Assembly (NCBI RefSeq): GCF_001179945.1
Contig: NZ_CVSG01000068.1
Coordinates: 1-64,000, forward strand
Length of the DNA: 64,000 bases
Origin: Candidatus Pelagibacter communis
GTDB taxonomy: Bacteria > Pseudomonadota > Alphaproteobacteria > Pelagibacterales > Pelagibacteraceae
Direction of reading: 5' to 3'
Position 1 is the stretch's first letter; each line of letters begins with the position of its first letter. Position numbers and translations under genes: made by a program. The notes under the pieces are model-generated. The model saw nothing but the letters and a program-made list of their open reading frames with translations. It did no database searches and was not told where the DNA came from. Below are positions 19,008 to 27,940 of the stretch, piece after piece.

Positions 19008-19751
19008 ATGAAATATTTTATTGGAAATTGGAAAATGTTTGGTGTCCCAAAATCTATAAATATACTCAAAAAAATTAATTTTTTTCACCTGAAAGATAGA
19101 AATCGTAATAAATATAAAATAATTATAACTCCACCATATACCTTATTAGAGACTTTTTCTAAGTACTTTAAAAACAAGAAGATTTTGGTTGGTTCCCAGA
19201 ATTGTTATCAAAAGGATCACTTTTCATCTAATACAGCTGCAGTAAGCGCTTATATGATTAAAAGTGTTGGAGCAAAATATACGTTAGTCGGTCATTCAGA
19301 CAACAGAAGTGAAGGTGACACAAATGAGATGCTTAAAAATAAAGTAATTTTTGCTCTAAAAAATAATTTAAAAGTTATTTTTTGTATTGGCGAAAATAAA
19401 ATTGAAAAAAGAAGTAAAAAAACTTTCAGTGTTTTAAAAAATCAAATAATAAAAGTTTTAGAAAAAAAATTTAACAAAGATAATATTATAGTAGCATATG
19501 AACCAATTTGGTCTATTGGAACAGGTAAAATTCCAACAAAAAATGAGCTTAAAAAAACAATCCTTCGTATAAAAAAAATATTAAAACAAATTTATAAAAA
19601 AAAAAGCCCTGCAGTTCTTTATGGAGGTTCTGTAGATGGGAACAGTGTTAAAATATTCAAAGATATAAGAGAAATTGATGGATTTTTAATAGGCGGTGCT
19701 TCAAAATCCTCAAAAAAATTCATTGATATAATAAAGAATTACTATAGATAA
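19008..19751 (+). CDS. tpiA: Triosephosphate isomerase
   Basis: TpiA interconverts DHAP and glyceraldehyde 3-phosphate. The 247-residue protein begins FIGNWKMFG with the active-site Asn and Lys, then LVGHSDNRS (the usual electrophile motif GHSERR is here GHSDNRS), the catalytic Glu in VAYEPIWSIGTGK, the flexible loop after it, and the phosphate-binding YGGSVDG and IGGAS segments. It heads the tpiA-secG-pyrG-kdsA-eno series. It would receive DHAP from glycerol catabolism encoded at 34-42 kb. Confidence 0.96.
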   Translation: MKYFIGNWKMFGVPKSINILKKINFFHLKDRNRNKYKIIITPPYTLLETFSKYFKNKKILVGSQNCYQKDHFSSNTAAVSAYMIKSVGAKYTLVGHSDNRSEGDTNEMLKNKVIFALKNNLKVIFCIGENKIEKRSKKTFSVLKNQIIKVLEKKFNKDNIIVAYEPIWSIGTGKIPTKNELKKTILRIKKILKQIYKKKSPAVLYGGSVDGNSVKIFKDIREIDGFLIGGASKSSKKFIDIIKNYYR

Positions 19752-19756
19752 ACATT

Positions 19757-20056
19757 ATGGAAAGCTTGCTTGTTTTAATAAACGTCTTACTTGCAATTAT
19801 TTTAATTATTGCGATTCTTTTACAGAGGTCTGAAGGTGGAGCACTAGGTTTAGGTGTTTCACAAGATAATTTCACGTCTGCAAGGTCAGTAGGAAACTTT
19901 CTTACAAAATTTACCTCTATAATTGCCACTTTATTTATAATTTGTAGTATTGCAATTGTTGCTATCTCTAGAGATGAGTTTCGTGAAACACAATCAGTTT
20001 TAGAGAAAGAAGAAGAGGAAAATTCGAACCTTCCACAAATACCCCAATCAAAGTAA
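19757..20056 (+). CDS. secG: Preprotein translocase subunit SecG
   Basis: SecG is the small accessory subunit of the SecYEG channel. The 99-residue protein has two transmembrane helices (about 4-21 and 54-72) flanking the conserved cytoplasmic loop LLQRSEGGALGLG, which is diagnostic. The C-terminus is acidic. It starts six bases after tpiA, the usual alphaproteobacterial neighbourhood. Confidence 0.95.
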   Translation: MESLLVLINVLLAIILIIAILLQRSEGGALGLGVSQDNFTSARSVGNFLTKFTSIIATLFIICSIAIVAISRDEFRETQSVLEKEEEENSNLPQIPQSK

Positions 20057-20082
20057 TTAAGGCTTTGTAATTATAAATTAAT

Positions 20083-20099
20083 GAAGTATAACATACTTC
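20083..20099. promoter_or_regulatory. Perfect inverted repeat abutting the pyrG start
   Basis: GAAGTAT-AAC-ATACTTC is a perfect 7-base inverted repeat with a 3-base spacer, ending one base before the pyrG start codon. No Shine-Dalgarno sequence is visible in front of pyrG, so the element occupies the ribosome-binding region. It could be an operator or an RNA hairpin; the T-run of a terminator is absent. Confidence 0.5.
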
Positions 20100-20100
20100 C

Positions 20101-21723
20101 ATGGCGCGATACATTTTCGTTACTGGCGGCGTGGTCTCTTCTTTAGGAAAAGGATTATCATCTGCATCTTTGGCTTACTTGCTTCAATCTCGAGGTTATA
20201 AAGTAAGAATAAGAAAATTAGACCCTTACTTAAATGTTGATCCTGGAACAATGAGTCCTTTTCAACATGGTGAGGTTTTCGTAACAGATGATGGTGCAGA
20301 AACCGACTTAGATCTAGGGCACTATGAAAGATTTTCAGGAATTTCAGCAAAAAAATCGGACAACATTACTACAGGTAAAATTTATAATGACGTTTTAAAA
20401 AGAGAACGACAAGGTAAATATCTAGGTAAAACTGTTCAAGTAATTCCTCACATTACAAATAGAATTAAAGAATTTATAAAAAATGATGCAAATAAAGAAG
20501 ATTTTGTAATTTGTGAAATAGGAGGCACAGTTGGAGACATTGAAAGCTTGCCTTTTTTAGAAGCTATTAGACAATACTCCAATGAGGTTGGAAAAAAAAA
20601 TACTTTGTTTATCCATCTCACTTTAGTCCCATATATGAAAGCTTCTGATGAGATAAAAACAAAACCAACTCAACATTCAGTTAAAGAACTTAGAAGCATA
20701 GGTATTCAGCCTGATATTATCATTTGCAGGTCAGAAAGGACTATTCCACTAGACCAAAGAAAGAAAATTTCTTTATTTTGTAACGTCTCGATTGAAGATG
20801 TAATAGAAACAGTGGATGTAAAAACAATATATGAGGCTCCTATTAGCTTTAATAAAGAGAAATTAGACGAAAGAGTTTTAAAATTTTTCAATATAAAGTC
20901 TAGAAAAAAAGTTAATCTACTACCTTGGAAAAAAATTACACAATTAGTTCTTAATACAAAAAAGAAAGTTAATATTGCTATCATCGGTAAGTATGTTGAA
21001 CTTAAAGATGCATATAAATCATTGGATGAGGCTCTTACACATGGAGGCATCGCAAACAATTTGAAGGTAAATTTGATAAGAATAGAATCAGAATTTTTGA
21101 AACCAAGTGAAATAAAAACCAGACTTAGAGACGTTTCTGGAATTTTGATACCTGGCGGATTTGGTAAAAGAGGAACAGAGGGAAAAATCGCAGCAATAAA
21201 TTATGCAAGAACTAATAAGATCCCATTTTTTGGAATCTGCTTTGGTATGCAAATGGCAGTAATTGAATTTGCTAGAAATAAATTAAGTATAAAAAATGCA
21301 ACTTCAAGTGAATTTGGACCGTCAAAAGCTTCAGTTGTTGGACTAATGAGTGAATGGACAAAAGATGGTAAATTAATGAAAGGTACTGATAAAGATTTAG
21401 GTGGAACAATGCGTTTAGGCAGTTATGAAGCTAGACTTAAAAAAGACACAAAAATAAGCAATATATACAAATCACAGAGAATAAATGAAAGACATCGTCA
21501 CAGATATGAAGTTAACATTAATTATAGAGAGGATTTTGAAAAAAAAGGAATGATTTTTTCAGGCTTTTCCCCGGACCACAAATTGCCGGAAACTGTAGAG
21601 CTAAATGATCATCCTTGGTTTATTGGAGTTCAATTTCATCCTGAATTTAAATCTAGACCTTTAGCACCACATCCTTTATTCTCCTCATTTATTAAAGCCG
21701 CAAAAATCAATTCTAAAAAATGA
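20101..21723 (+). CDS. pyrG: CTP synthase
   Basis: PyrG aminates UTP to CTP using glutamine and ATP. The 540-residue protein has the N-terminal synthetase domain ([51 protein letters not shown]) and the C-terminal glutamine amidotransferase domain ([23 protein letters not shown] with the nucleophilic Cys, and [12 protein letters not shown] with the His/Glu). The canonical N-terminus fixes the ATG at 20101 although there is no ribosome binding site; a 7-base inverted repeat directly precedes it. The stop overlaps the kdsA start by four bases. Confidence 0.97.
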   Translation: MARYIFVTGGVVSSLGKGLSSASLAYLLQSRGYKVRIRKLDPYLNVDPGTMSPFQHGEVFVTDDGAETDLDLGHYERFSGISAKKSDNITTGKIYNDVLKRERQGKYLGKTVQVIPHITNRIKEFIKNDANKEDFVICEIGGTVGDIESLPFLEAIRQYSNEVGKKNTLFIHLTLVPYMKASDEIKTKPTQHSVKELRSIGIQPDIIICRSERTIPLDQRKKISLFCNVSIEDVIETVDVKTIYEAPISFNKEKLDERVLKFFNIKSRKKVNLLPWKKITQLVLNTKKKVNIAIIGKYVELKDAYKSLDEALTHGGIANNLKVNLIRIESEFLKPSEIKTRLRDVSGILIPGGFGKRGTEGKIAAINYARTNKIPFFGICFGMQMAVIEFARNKLSIKNATSSEFGPSKASVVGLMSEWTKDGKLMKGTDKDLGGTMRLGSYEARLKKDTKISNIYKSQRINERHRHRYEVNINYREDFEKKGMIFSGFSPDHKLPETVELNDHPWFIGVQFHPEFKSRPLAPHPLFSSFIKAAKINSKK

Positions 21724-22541
21724 ATAACCTTAAAGTAAAATGTTCTAATTTTGAGATTGCTAATGACAAGCCATTTACTTTAATAGCTGGACCATGCCAG
21801 CTTGAAAATGAAGAGCATGCTATGAAAATGTCATTAGAGTTGAAGAAGATAACTAGCGACTTAGGAATTAATCTTATTTATAAAACATCCTTCGATAAAG
21901 CTAATAGAACGAGTTTAAAAGGGCAAAGAGGTTTAGGGTTAGAAAAATCACTTCCAATTTTTGATAAAATAAGAAAAGAGATTGCGGTACCAGTCTTAAC
22001 CGACGTTCACACAGCAGAACAATGCTCAATTGTTGCTAATCATGTAGACGTATTACAAATACCTGCTTTCTTGTGCAGACAAACCGACTTATTAATTGCT
22101 GCAGCTAAAACAGGTAAAATTATAAATGTAAAGAAAGGACAATTTTTAGCTCCTTGGGATATGGCAAATGTAATAAAAAAAATTGAAGAATCTGGTAATA
22201 AAAATATTTTAATTACAGAAAGAGGAGCAAGTTTTGGTTATAATACTCTAGTTTCAGACATGAGAGCTTTACCTATAATGTCTAAATTTGGATTTCCAAT
22301 AGTCTTTGACGCAACTCATTCAGTTCAACAACCAGGCGGAATGGGGGAGAAAAGTGGTGGACAAAGAGAGTTTGTGCCTTATCTGGCTCGTGCAGCAATA
22401 GCAGTTGGTGTGGGAGCAATCTTTATGGAAACTCATGAGGATCCAGATAATGCTCCATCTGATGGACCTAATATGGTTCCGTTAAGTGAAGTAAAAACTT
22501 TGTTAAAAAAACTAACTGAGATAGACAAAATAGTTAAATAA
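21720..22541 (+). CDS. kdsA: 3-deoxy-8-phosphooctulonate synthase (KDO 8-phosphate synthase)
   Basis: KdsA condenses phosphoenolpyruvate and arabinose 5-phosphate to KDO 8-phosphate for the LPS inner core. The 273-residue TIM barrel shows [26 protein letters not shown] (PEP and phosphate contacts), [67 protein letters not shown] and FMETHEDPD. Together with the lpx cluster it shows the organism makes LPS. It overlaps pyrG and is followed one base later by eno. Confidence 0.97.
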   Translation: MNNLKVKCSNFEIANDKPFTLIAGPCQLENEEHAMKMSLELKKITSDLGINLIYKTSFDKANRTSLKGQRGLGLEKSLPIFDKIRKEIAVPVLTDVHTAEQCSIVANHVDVLQIPAFLCRQTDLLIAAAKTGKIINVKKGQFLAPWDMANVIKKIEESGNKNILITERGASFGYNTLVSDMRALPIMSKFGFPIVFDATHSVQQPGGMGEKSGGQREFVPYLARAAIAVGVGAIFMETHEDPDNAPSDGPNMVPLSEVKTLLKKLTEIDKIVK

Positions 22542-22542
22542 A

Positions 22543-23799
22543 ATGGCAAAAATTCAAAGCATAAAAGGCAGACAAGTCTTTGACAGTAGAGGAAATCCAA
22601 CAGTAGAAGCAGAAGTTTTTTTAGAAAATAATATTTCTGCTACTGCTATCTCTCCATCTGGAGCATCCACAGGTGCATTTGAGGCGCATGAACTAAGAGA
22701 TCAGGATAAAAATAAATTTCTAGGAAAGAGTGTAAATATTGCGGTAGAAAATATTAATAAAAAAATTTCAAATAAATTAAAAGGTCTGGAGTCAGAAGAT
22801 CAAAAAAATATTGATAAAGTTTTAATAAATTTGGATGGAAGTGAAAATAAATCAAATTTAGGTGCAAATGCTACACTTGCAGTTTCTCTTGCTAATTCAA
22901 AATGTTCAGCTTTATCAAATAAAAAATCTTTATTTAGACACTTAGGAAATAGCTTCACGTTACCAATTCCATTAATGAATATTATTAATGGGGGAGCTCA
23001 TGCAGATAATGACTTAAATATTCAAGAGTTTATGATCAGACCTGATTCTGCCAAGACATTTTTAGATGCAATTGAAAAATGCTTTGTAGTTATTCAAAAT
23101 TTAAAAAAACTATTAAAATCAAAAAAAATGCTTACCAATGTTGGAGATGAAGGAGGATTTGCCCCGTCTATCAATACAAATGAACAAGCTTTAGATTTTA
23201 TTGTTAAAGCTATCGAACAATCAAAATTAGAGCCAGGTAAAGATATAACTATTTGTTTAGACGTGGCTGCAAATGAATTAATTAATGAAAATGGCGATTA
23301 TGCAATACAATCCAAAAATTTTACATCGGTAGAAGATAATATTGATTACTATAAAAAATTAATTTCAAATTATCCAATTAAATCTATAGAAGATCCTTTT
23401 GCAGAGGAAGATTGGAATTCATGGAAAAAAATAACTAACGAGATAGGTAACAATGTCCAAATTGTTGGTGACGATTTATTTGTGACTAACTCGAAACGAC
23501 TAAGTAAAGGAATAAAAGAAAAGTCTGCAAACTGTATTTTAGTCAAACCGAACCAAATAGGTACCTTGACTGAGACTTTAGAGGTTATATCTATGGCTAA
23601 AGATGCTAATTTAAACACTATAATCTCACATAGATCAGGAGATACTGAAGACACATTTATTGCTGATTTGGCTTCGGCGACTATGTCATCTCAAATTAAA
23701 ACGGGATCTTTAGCTAGATCAGAAAGAGTGGCTAAATACAACAGATTATTGCGTATCGAGGAAGAACTTGGAAATCAGGCTAAAATGGCTAGAATCTAG
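22543..23799 (+). CDS. eno: Enolase
   Basis: Enolase converts 2-phosphoglycerate to phosphoenolpyruvate. The 418-residue protein carries GRQVFDSRGNPTVEAEV at the N-terminus, the loop SPSGASTGAFEAHELRD, NIINGGAHADNDLNIQEFM, GDEGGFAP, the metal ligands in ICLDVAANE, SIEDPFAEEDW and VGDDLFVTN, then LVKPNQIGTLTET and SHRSGDTED. It supplies PEP both to KdsA, encoded just upstream, and to pyruvate kinase. Confidence 0.97.
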   Translation: MAKIQSIKGRQVFDSRGNPTVEAEVFLENNISATAISPSGASTGAFEAHELRDQDKNKFLGKSVNIAVENINKKISNKLKGLESEDQKNIDKVLINLDGSENKSNLGANATLAVSLANSKCSALSNKKSLFRHLGNSFTLPIPLMNIINGGAHADNDLNIQEFMIRPDSAKTFLDAIEKCFVVIQNLKKLLKSKKMLTNVGDEGGFAPSINTNEQALDFIVKAIEQSKLEPGKDITICLDVAANELINENGDYAIQSKNFTSVEDNIDYYKKLISNYPIKSIEDPFAEEDWNSWKKITNEIGNNVQIVGDDLFVTNSKRLSKGIKEKSANCILVKPNQIGTLTETLEVISMAKDANLNTIISHRSGDTEDTFIADLASATMSSQIKTGSLARSERVAKYNRLLRIEEELGNQAKMARI

Positions 23800-23800
23800 T

Positions 23801-24094
23801 ATGCGACTTATTGAGAGTTTTAAAAAAAAAAAATTTATATTATTTAATATTTTTTTTACACTTTATATTGGAATAAATCTTATAGGTGGTGAGAGGGGTT
23901 TAATATCCTATTTTGATAAAAAAAAAATTTATGAAGAACTTATGAATAAAGAAAAAATATTATCATTAAAATTAGAAGAATTAGATCACAAAATATCTTT
24001 AGTAAAAAAAAACGATCCGGACTATTTAGACATGATTTATAGGGAAAAATTTAGATATGGAACAAAAGATGAAATTATTATTAAATTAAAATGA
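23801..24094 (+). CDS. ftsB: FtsB/DivIC-family septum formation initiator
   Basis: The 97-residue protein has one transmembrane helix (about 12-31, [20 protein letters not shown]), the GERGLISYF segment that matches the FtsB 'G..G' hinge, and a coiled coil (about 45-80) ending in the family's [13 protein letters not shown] motif. FtsB bridges FtsL and FtsQ in the divisome. I chose the ATG at 23801, one base after the eno stop, because the longer form from 23768 overlaps eno and adds residues that are not FtsB-like. It overlaps lipA by four bases. Confidence 0.88.
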   Translation: MRLIESFKKKKFILFNIFFTLYIGINLIGGERGLISYFDKKKIYEELMNKEKILSLKLEELDHKISLVKKNDPDYLDMIYREKFRYGTKDEIIIKLK

Positions 24095-25035
24095 GCCAGA
24101 AACCAAGACATCCAGAAAAAATTAATAAACCCTTCAGTCCTATCAAAAAAAAACCAGAGTGGATTAGGTCAAAAATAGTTGATTCAAAAATTTTTTTTCA
24201 AACCAAACAAGTTGTTAATCAAAATAATTTAGTAACTGTGTGCCAGGAAGCTAATTGTCCAAATATAACAGAATGTTGGAGCAAAAAGCATGCAACATTT
24301 ATGATCATGGGGGATACTTGTACAAGAGCATGTGCATTTTGTGATGTTAAAACTGGAAAACCTTCAGACTTAGATATTTTTGAGCCTACTAAAATTGCAA
24401 AAGCAGTTCAAAATTTAAATTTGAAACACGTGGTAATTACATCTGTAGACAGAGATGACTTAGTTGATGGTGGATCGGAACATTTCTACAAAGTTGTTAA
24501 AGCTACAAGAGAAAAAAATCCAGAAACATCTATAGAAGTTTTAACTCCTGACTTTTTAAGAAAAGGGGATGCTTACAAAAAAATTTTAAAAGCTGATTTA
24601 GACGTTTTTAACCATAATATAGAGACTGTACCGAGGCTTTATACAACTGTAAGGCCAGGAGCACGTTATTTCGCTTCTTTAGAACTTTTAAAAAATGCAA
24701 AAAAATCTAACAAAAAAATATTTACAAAATCTGGAATAATGGTTGGATTAGGTGAAAATAAAGAGGAGATAATTCAAGTAATGGATGATCTAAGATCTGC
24801 GGAAGTAGATTTTATTACAATAGGCCAATATTTGCAGCCATCTCCTAAGCATCACCCGCTTAATCGTTATTATCATCCTGATGAGTTTAAAGAGTTCGAG
24901 CAAATCGCAAAGACAAAAGGGTTTTTACTTGTTTCTTCATCACCTTTAACAAGATCTTCTTATCATGCTGACGAAGATTTTAGGAAATTACAGGATGCAA
25001 GAAATAAACAGCTTGAATGTCATCAGCCTCAATAA
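24091..25035 (+). CDS. lipA: Lipoyl synthase
   Basis: LipA is a radical-SAM enzyme that inserts two sulfurs into octanoyl groups on lipoyl domains. The 314-residue protein has the auxiliary-cluster motif [14 protein letters not shown] (C-x4-C-x5-C), the radical-SAM triad in [13 protein letters not shown] (C-x3-C-x2-C), [24 protein letters not shown] and the C-terminal [15 protein letters not shown]. In many relatives the pyruvate dehydrogenase genes precede lipA; here ftsB is directly upstream. Its end overlaps the next gene by 19 bases. Confidence 0.97.
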   Translation: MSQKPRHPEKINKPFSPIKKKPEWIRSKIVDSKIFFQTKQVVNQNNLVTVCQEANCPNITECWSKKHATFMIMGDTCTRACAFCDVKTGKPSDLDIFEPTKIAKAVQNLNLKHVVITSVDRDDLVDGGSEHFYKVVKATREKNPETSIEVLTPDFLRKGDAYKKILKADLDVFNHNIETVPRLYTTVRPGARYFASLELLKNAKKSNKKIFTKSGIMVGLGENKEEIIQVMDDLRSAEVDFITIGQYLQPSPKHHPLNRYYHPDEFKEFEQIAKTKGFLLVSSSPLTRSSYHADEDFRKLQDARNKQLECHQPQ

Positions 25036-25460
25036 AAAAGATTATTCCTTGTAAAAAAGAACAATTAGTCGAAATGGTTCTTGATATCGAAAAATACCCA
25101 GAGTTTGTTCCTTGGTGTATTGAGGGGAAAATTTATGATAAAACTGAGAGTACAGATTTAATTACTTTTAATGGTGATTTAAAAGTTGGGAAAAGTATTT
25201 TAAATGAAACTTTTTCAAGCCATGTAACTTATTATAAAGAAAAAGATAAAATAATCGTAACTAATCTTGATGGTCCATTAAAACACCTTAAAAACGAATG
25301 GGAATTTAAAGAAATAAATAACTCAACACAATTAAAATTTTTTATAGATTTTGAATTGAAAAATCCAATTTTGAATGGGATAATGAAAAAATCTTTTGAG
25401 CTTGGTTTAAATAAAATAGCCGAAGCTTTTGAAGAAAGGGCAATTAAATTATATAAATAA
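25017..25460 (+). CDS. COQ10/RatA-type START-domain protein (ubiquinone-binding)
   Basis: The 147-residue protein is a polyketide cyclase/START-like domain of the COQ10 (RatA) family: [24 protein letters not shown] near the N-terminus is the signature region (VxDVExYPxFxPWC), with [14 protein letters not shown] and a C-terminal helix [10 protein letters not shown]. In eukaryotes COQ10 binds ubiquinone for respiration; the E. coli homologue RatA was named a toxin affecting ribosome assembly. The position after lipA is typical in alphaproteobacteria. It shares its last base with the next start. Confidence 0.88.
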   Translation: MSSASIKKIIPCKKEQLVEMVLDIEKYPEFVPWCIEGKIYDKTESTDLITFNGDLKVGKSILNETFSSHVTYYKEKDKIIVTNLDGPLKHLKNEWEFKEINNSTQLKFFIDFELKNPILNGIMKKSFELGLNKIAEAFEERAIKLYK

Positions 25461-25771
25461 TGTTTACAATATCATTTTTATTAATCTTATTTATTTTAAG
25501 TTTTAAATTCTTATCTTCATATATTAAAACAATAAGAACAGGTGATCCTAACGAAACTGACCTAACTTATTGGATGTTTTCCTATGATTTTAAGTCTAAA
25601 AGTAAAGAATGGGTACCCGAAGACAAACAGTTATTGCAAAAAAAAAGGGCTAGAAATTTTTTAGTTTTTATACTTTATTTAATTGCTTTTGGAATCTTTT
25701 TATTGCTTAACAGTTTTACTGCACATCTTTTAGATGTAATTGTTAATCCAGAGTTCAGCTATCCGGTTTAA
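25460..25771 (+). CDS. Small membrane protein of unknown function (two TM helices)
   Basis: The 103-residue protein has a hydrophobic helix at about 2-20 (FTISFLLILFILSFKFL), a polar loop with DPNETDLTYWMFSYDF, and a second helix at about 70-92 (FLVFILYLIAFGIFLLL). The start overlaps the stop of the START-domain gene, so it is translated with it. I recognise no family. It ends the plus-strand operon, three bases from the converging pncC. Confidence 0.7.
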   Translation: MFTISFLLILFILSFKFLSSYIKTIRTGDPNETDLTYWMFSYDFKSKSKEWVPEDKQLLQKKRARNFLVFILYLIAFGIFLLLNSFTAHLLDVIVNPEFSYPV

Positions 25772-25773
25772 AA

Positions 25774-26250
25774 TTAATTAGCACTAATCAACTTAGATAA
25801 TAAATTGAGTGATTTTTTTACTGTTTGTCTTTGAATATAAACTCTAGATTTATCTTTAAAATTACATTTATTAACTATAACTTTTTTTCCAACTCTAATT
25901 CCGATGTAAACCAAGCCTACTGGTTTTTGTTTAGATCCACCTTTTGGACCAGCTATTCCTGTTATTGAAACACAAATTTTTGATTTACTAATTTTACTTA
26001 AGTTATTAACCATAGCCAAACAACATTGAACACTTACAGCGCCATATTTATTTATTATCTTTTGAGGAACTTTTAAAATGACTGTTTTAGCTTGATTTGA
26101 GTAGGTAACTAATCCCATAGTAAATACTTTTGATGAACCGCTCACAGAGGTAATAGCGCTAGACAACATTCCTCCGGTGCAAGACTCCGCAATTGCAAGT
26201 TTCATCTTTTTTTTTTTAATTAATAAAATTATCTTTTTATTTAATTTCAT
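25774..26250 (-). CDS. pncC: CinA C-terminal-type nicotinamide-nucleotide amidohydrolase (PncC-like)
   Basis: The 158-residue protein is a stand-alone CinA C-terminal domain, with LAIAESCTGGMLSSAIT (Ser-Cys active-site segment), GLVTYSNQAK and CVSITGIAGPKGGSKQKPVG. This domain deamidates nicotinamide mononucleotide to nicotinic acid mononucleotide, recycling the NMN released by DNA ligase. The N-terminal molybdopterin-binding-like CinA domain is absent. It shares a base with the pgpA stop in the ispDF-pgpA-pncC operon. Confidence 0.9.
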   Translation of the reverse strand: MKLNKKIILLIKKKKMKLAIAESCTGGMLSSAITSVSGSSKVFTMGLVTYSNQAKTVILKVPQKIINKYGAVSVQCCLAMVNNLSKISKSKICVSITGIAGPKGGSKQKPVGLVYIGIRVGKKVIVNKCNFKDKSRVYIQRQTVKKSLNLLSKLISAN

Positions 26251-26753
26251 TAGAAAAACTTTGATTTAATTACCATAAAGATTATCAGCGTAAGGACAAC
26301 ATATAGACCTGCAACTACATCGTCTATAATTACACCAAAACTATTTTTAAATTTTCTATCAAAAAAACTGACTGGAAACGGTTTTTTGATATCAAAAAAT
26401 CTAAATAAAATAAAAATATATAAATAATATAAAATTGATTCCTGAGGGTCTTTCATAGTTCCATGTGCGATTTCATAAAGATAAATTGGAATAGATTGGC
26501 CAATAAACTCATCTACAACAACTTCTTTAGGGTCTTTGTTTTCGTTATATCTTATATATTCGGATACTGCATAAAATGAATAAATAAAAACTAAAAATAA
26601 AATTAGTAATATAATACTGCTAGATAGATTAACTATATGAAATAAGCTATATAAAAAAATTGTTGTAAATAAAGAAGTTATAGTACCTGGAGCAAATCTA
26701 AAAGATCCAATGCCAAAACATGTAACAAATAAATAATTTATGGTTTTAATCAT
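26250..26753 (-). CDS. pgpA: Phosphatidylglycerophosphatase A
   Basis: PgpA removes phosphate from phosphatidylglycerophosphate to give phosphatidylglycerol in the inner membrane. The 167-residue protein has GIGSFRFAPGTITSL near the N-terminus, VVVDEFIGQSIPIYL (acidic metal-binding motif), FRFFDIKKPFPV and GVIIDDVVAGLY, with several hydrophobic helices. All are family hallmarks. It overlaps the end of ispF by 8 bases. Confidence 0.93.
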   Translation of the reverse strand: MIKTINYLFVTCFGIGSFRFAPGTITSLFTTIFLYSLFHIVNLSSSIILLILFLVFIYSFYAVSEYIRYNENKDPKEVVVDEFIGQSIPIYLYEIAHGTMKDPQESILYYLYIFILFRFFDIKKPFPVSFFDRKFKNSFGVIIDDVVAGLYVVLTLIIFMVIKSKFF

Positions 26754-27892
26754 ATTTAATGACTGAACATATAACTTCGCACGCTATTGCTTTTTCTTTT
26801 CCTATAATACCTAATTTTTCAGTTGTTTTTCCTTTAATATTAATTTGAGTCTTAGAAACATCACAGAGTTTAGCAATATTATCTATCATTTTATTTTTTA
26901 AATTTTTAATTTTTGGAGTTTGGGTAATAATATTTAGATCAATATTATTTATAAAAAAGCCTCTAGATTTAATTTTTTCTACTACTTGTTTAAGTAAAAT
27001 TGTAGATCTAATATTTTTAAATCTTTTACTTTTATCAGAAAACATTTGACCAATATCTCCCAAATTACAAGCCCCTAAAATTGCATCTGTTATTGAGTGG
27101 AGAACAGGATCTCCATCAGAATGACCTAATGTTCCTAGCTTAGATTTAATTTTTTAAACCTGCCAAGTAAAGTTTTCTCTTTGGAGCTAATCTATGAACA
27201 TCGAAACCTATTCCAACACTTTGCTTTGATTTAAAAATGTTTTTTAGATTTTCAAAATCTGATTGATCTGTAATTTTTAAATTATTTTTCTCTCCATCAA
27301 TAAACTTAACTTTATTTAGATCCATATATAAGGAGATATCATCATCTTTATATTTATCAGAGATAGTTTTATGTAAGTGATATATTTCTTTTAAATTGAA
27401 AGCCTGAGGTGTTTGTGTCAAAAATAAATTATCTCTTTTTCTCCCCACAACGTACTCTTCATTACTAGAGTCTATAATTTGTTTTACTGCATCCTGTATT
27501 TTTATTTTTGGCACAACCGCTCTAGCATTTTTCATATTTCGCAATACAGAGCTTAAGAGTTTTATTGTGAAATTTGGTCTTGCCACATCATGGATTAAAA
27601 CTTTGGTTATACCATTCTGACTAATTAAATACTTTAAAGCATTTAAAGTAGATTTTTGTCTATTTTTCCCCCCTACTATTAATTTCACATTTTTAAGTTT
27701 TAGCGATTTGACTCTTTTAGAGTCTTTTATGTTGTAAACTAAAATTATCTTTTTAATTTCTTTAAATTGACGAGCTTTGAGGAGGTTAATTTCAATTAAT
27801 GATTTGCCGCCTATTTTTTGGTATGGTTTACCAATTTTAGACCTAAATCTATGACTATTTCCTCCAGCAAGAATAATTAAACAGAAACTCAT
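26746..27892 (-). pseudogene. ispDF: Bifunctional IspD-IspF (MEP pathway), frameshifted by one extra A
   Basis: As read, this fused gene is split into 27146-27892 and a second open frame ending at 26746. The IspD part (CDP-ME synthesis) starts LIILAGGNSHRF and has VLIHDVARP and FLTQTPQAFNL. The IspF part (cyclic MEcPP synthesis) begins GIGFDVHRLAP with Asp and His metal ligands, then the frame stops after LYLAGLKN. Removing one A from the A6 tract (27150-27155, T6 on +) restores LAGLKIKSKLGTLGHSDGDP, with the third ligand His, through LGACNLGDIGQM to the end VICSVIKYD. Everything else is intact, so it is either a sequencing indel, a very young mutation or rescued by slippage. It overlaps pgpA by 8 bases. 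Confidence 0.88.
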
Positions 27893-27940
27893 GGTATAAG
27901 CTTATAATATATTTATATAAATATTTAATGGTTATTTAAG

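Noticed and set aside
27146-27170. Programmed -1 frameshift at T TTA AAA in ispDF
   Set aside because: The downstream frame lies at +1 (or -2), so a -1 slip on this heptamer would not reach it; no strong downstream stem was seen.
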